From NCBI GenBank assembly GCA_016342355.1, contig JAEINP010000009.1, positions 1-64,000 of the forward strand: a stretch of DNA of 64,000 nt, read 5' to 3'. The position numbers were made by a program, and so were the translations under genes. Shown here in pieces: positions 63,922-64,000 of this stretch; positions within the stretch are counted from its first letter, which is position 1; each line of letters opens with the position of its first letter. Under the pieces are notes generated by a model. It had not been told where the DNA came from. It made no database searches and saw only the letters and a list, made by a program, of their open reading frames with translations. Source of the stretch: Desulfatibacillum sp. GTDB taxonomy: Bacteria; Desulfobacterota; Desulfobacteria; Desulfobacterales; Desulfatibacillaceae.

Positions 63922-64000
63922 GTTTTCTGCCTTTCACTCTGAATACTTTTTCTGAGATTGGGAGTGGGAACCAAGCCGGTGAAAAAAAACATGCCGGGCC

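Overview
The window is about 56% GC and reads as a chromosomal segment of an anaerobic, probably sulfate-reducing Desulfobacterota member of the Desulfatibacillum/Desulfococcus type. This is an inference from gene content: a selenocysteine formate dehydrogenase with an NrfD-type membrane subunit, HypCDEF hydrogenase maturation, LL-diaminopimelate aminotransferase lysine synthesis, beta-oxidation-like CoA operons and a sigma-54 regulator. No rRNA, CRISPR array, intact insertion sequence or prophage was seen.

Layout. (1) 37-7189, minus: an accessory type II fatty-acid synthase cluster, transcribed fabD, enoyl reductase-like SDR, KAS III, dehydratase, KAS II, ACP, phosphopantetheinyl transferase (PPTase). 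A sigma-54 activator is divergent at 7443-8933. Repeat clusters invade it twice, once inside the PPTase with the frame left open. (2) 8964-12063: DUF89 phosphatase, esterase, Ste24-like protease. (3) 12103-16867, minus: hypC-hypF-hypD-hypE. (4) 17261-23289: Sel1 protein, CstA, Maf, YggS, QueH and an M48 protease fused to TPRs. (5) 23296-23384: a decayed 3' half of tRNA-Cys with its terminator, then a TetR-controlled acyl-CoA operon to 30070. (6) 30326-32157: a visibly AT-richer three-gene set starting with a free-standing B12-binding protein that carries the CarH-type W-x9-E-H motif, then a PAS protein and an unrecognised helical protein. (7) 32472-34824: transglutaminase-like protein, DUF362 ferredoxin protein, transposase remnant. 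(8) 35018-50729, minus: tRNA-Cys, tRNA-Gly and a housekeeping block (pgsA, transaldolase, folK, dapL, dapF, lysA, argHGFDB, hslUV, xerC). (9) 51203-64000: thioesterase, Sec-formate dehydrogenase operon, amidohydrolase, sirtuin, a large secreted DUF1566/dockerin protein, a possible 28-residue peptide gene and a SAM methyltransferase.

How the genes work together. The fatty-acid cluster holds its own ACP, PPTase and condensing enzymes but no obvious separate ketoreductase, and probably makes a special acyl product under sigma-54 control. The TetR operon pairs SCP2, acyl-CoA dehydrogenase, acyl-CoA ligase, a ferredoxin-nitroreductase fusion and an SCPx-like thiolase, which suggests degradation of an unusual carboxylic acid. 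The formate dehydrogenase is predicted to be periplasmic (Tat signal) and to feed electrons to quinone through the NrfD-type subunit.

The strongest candidates for something undescribed are the B12/PAS/helical triad and the repeat-invaded PPTase. Function calls rest on motifs read by eye; no database search was run.
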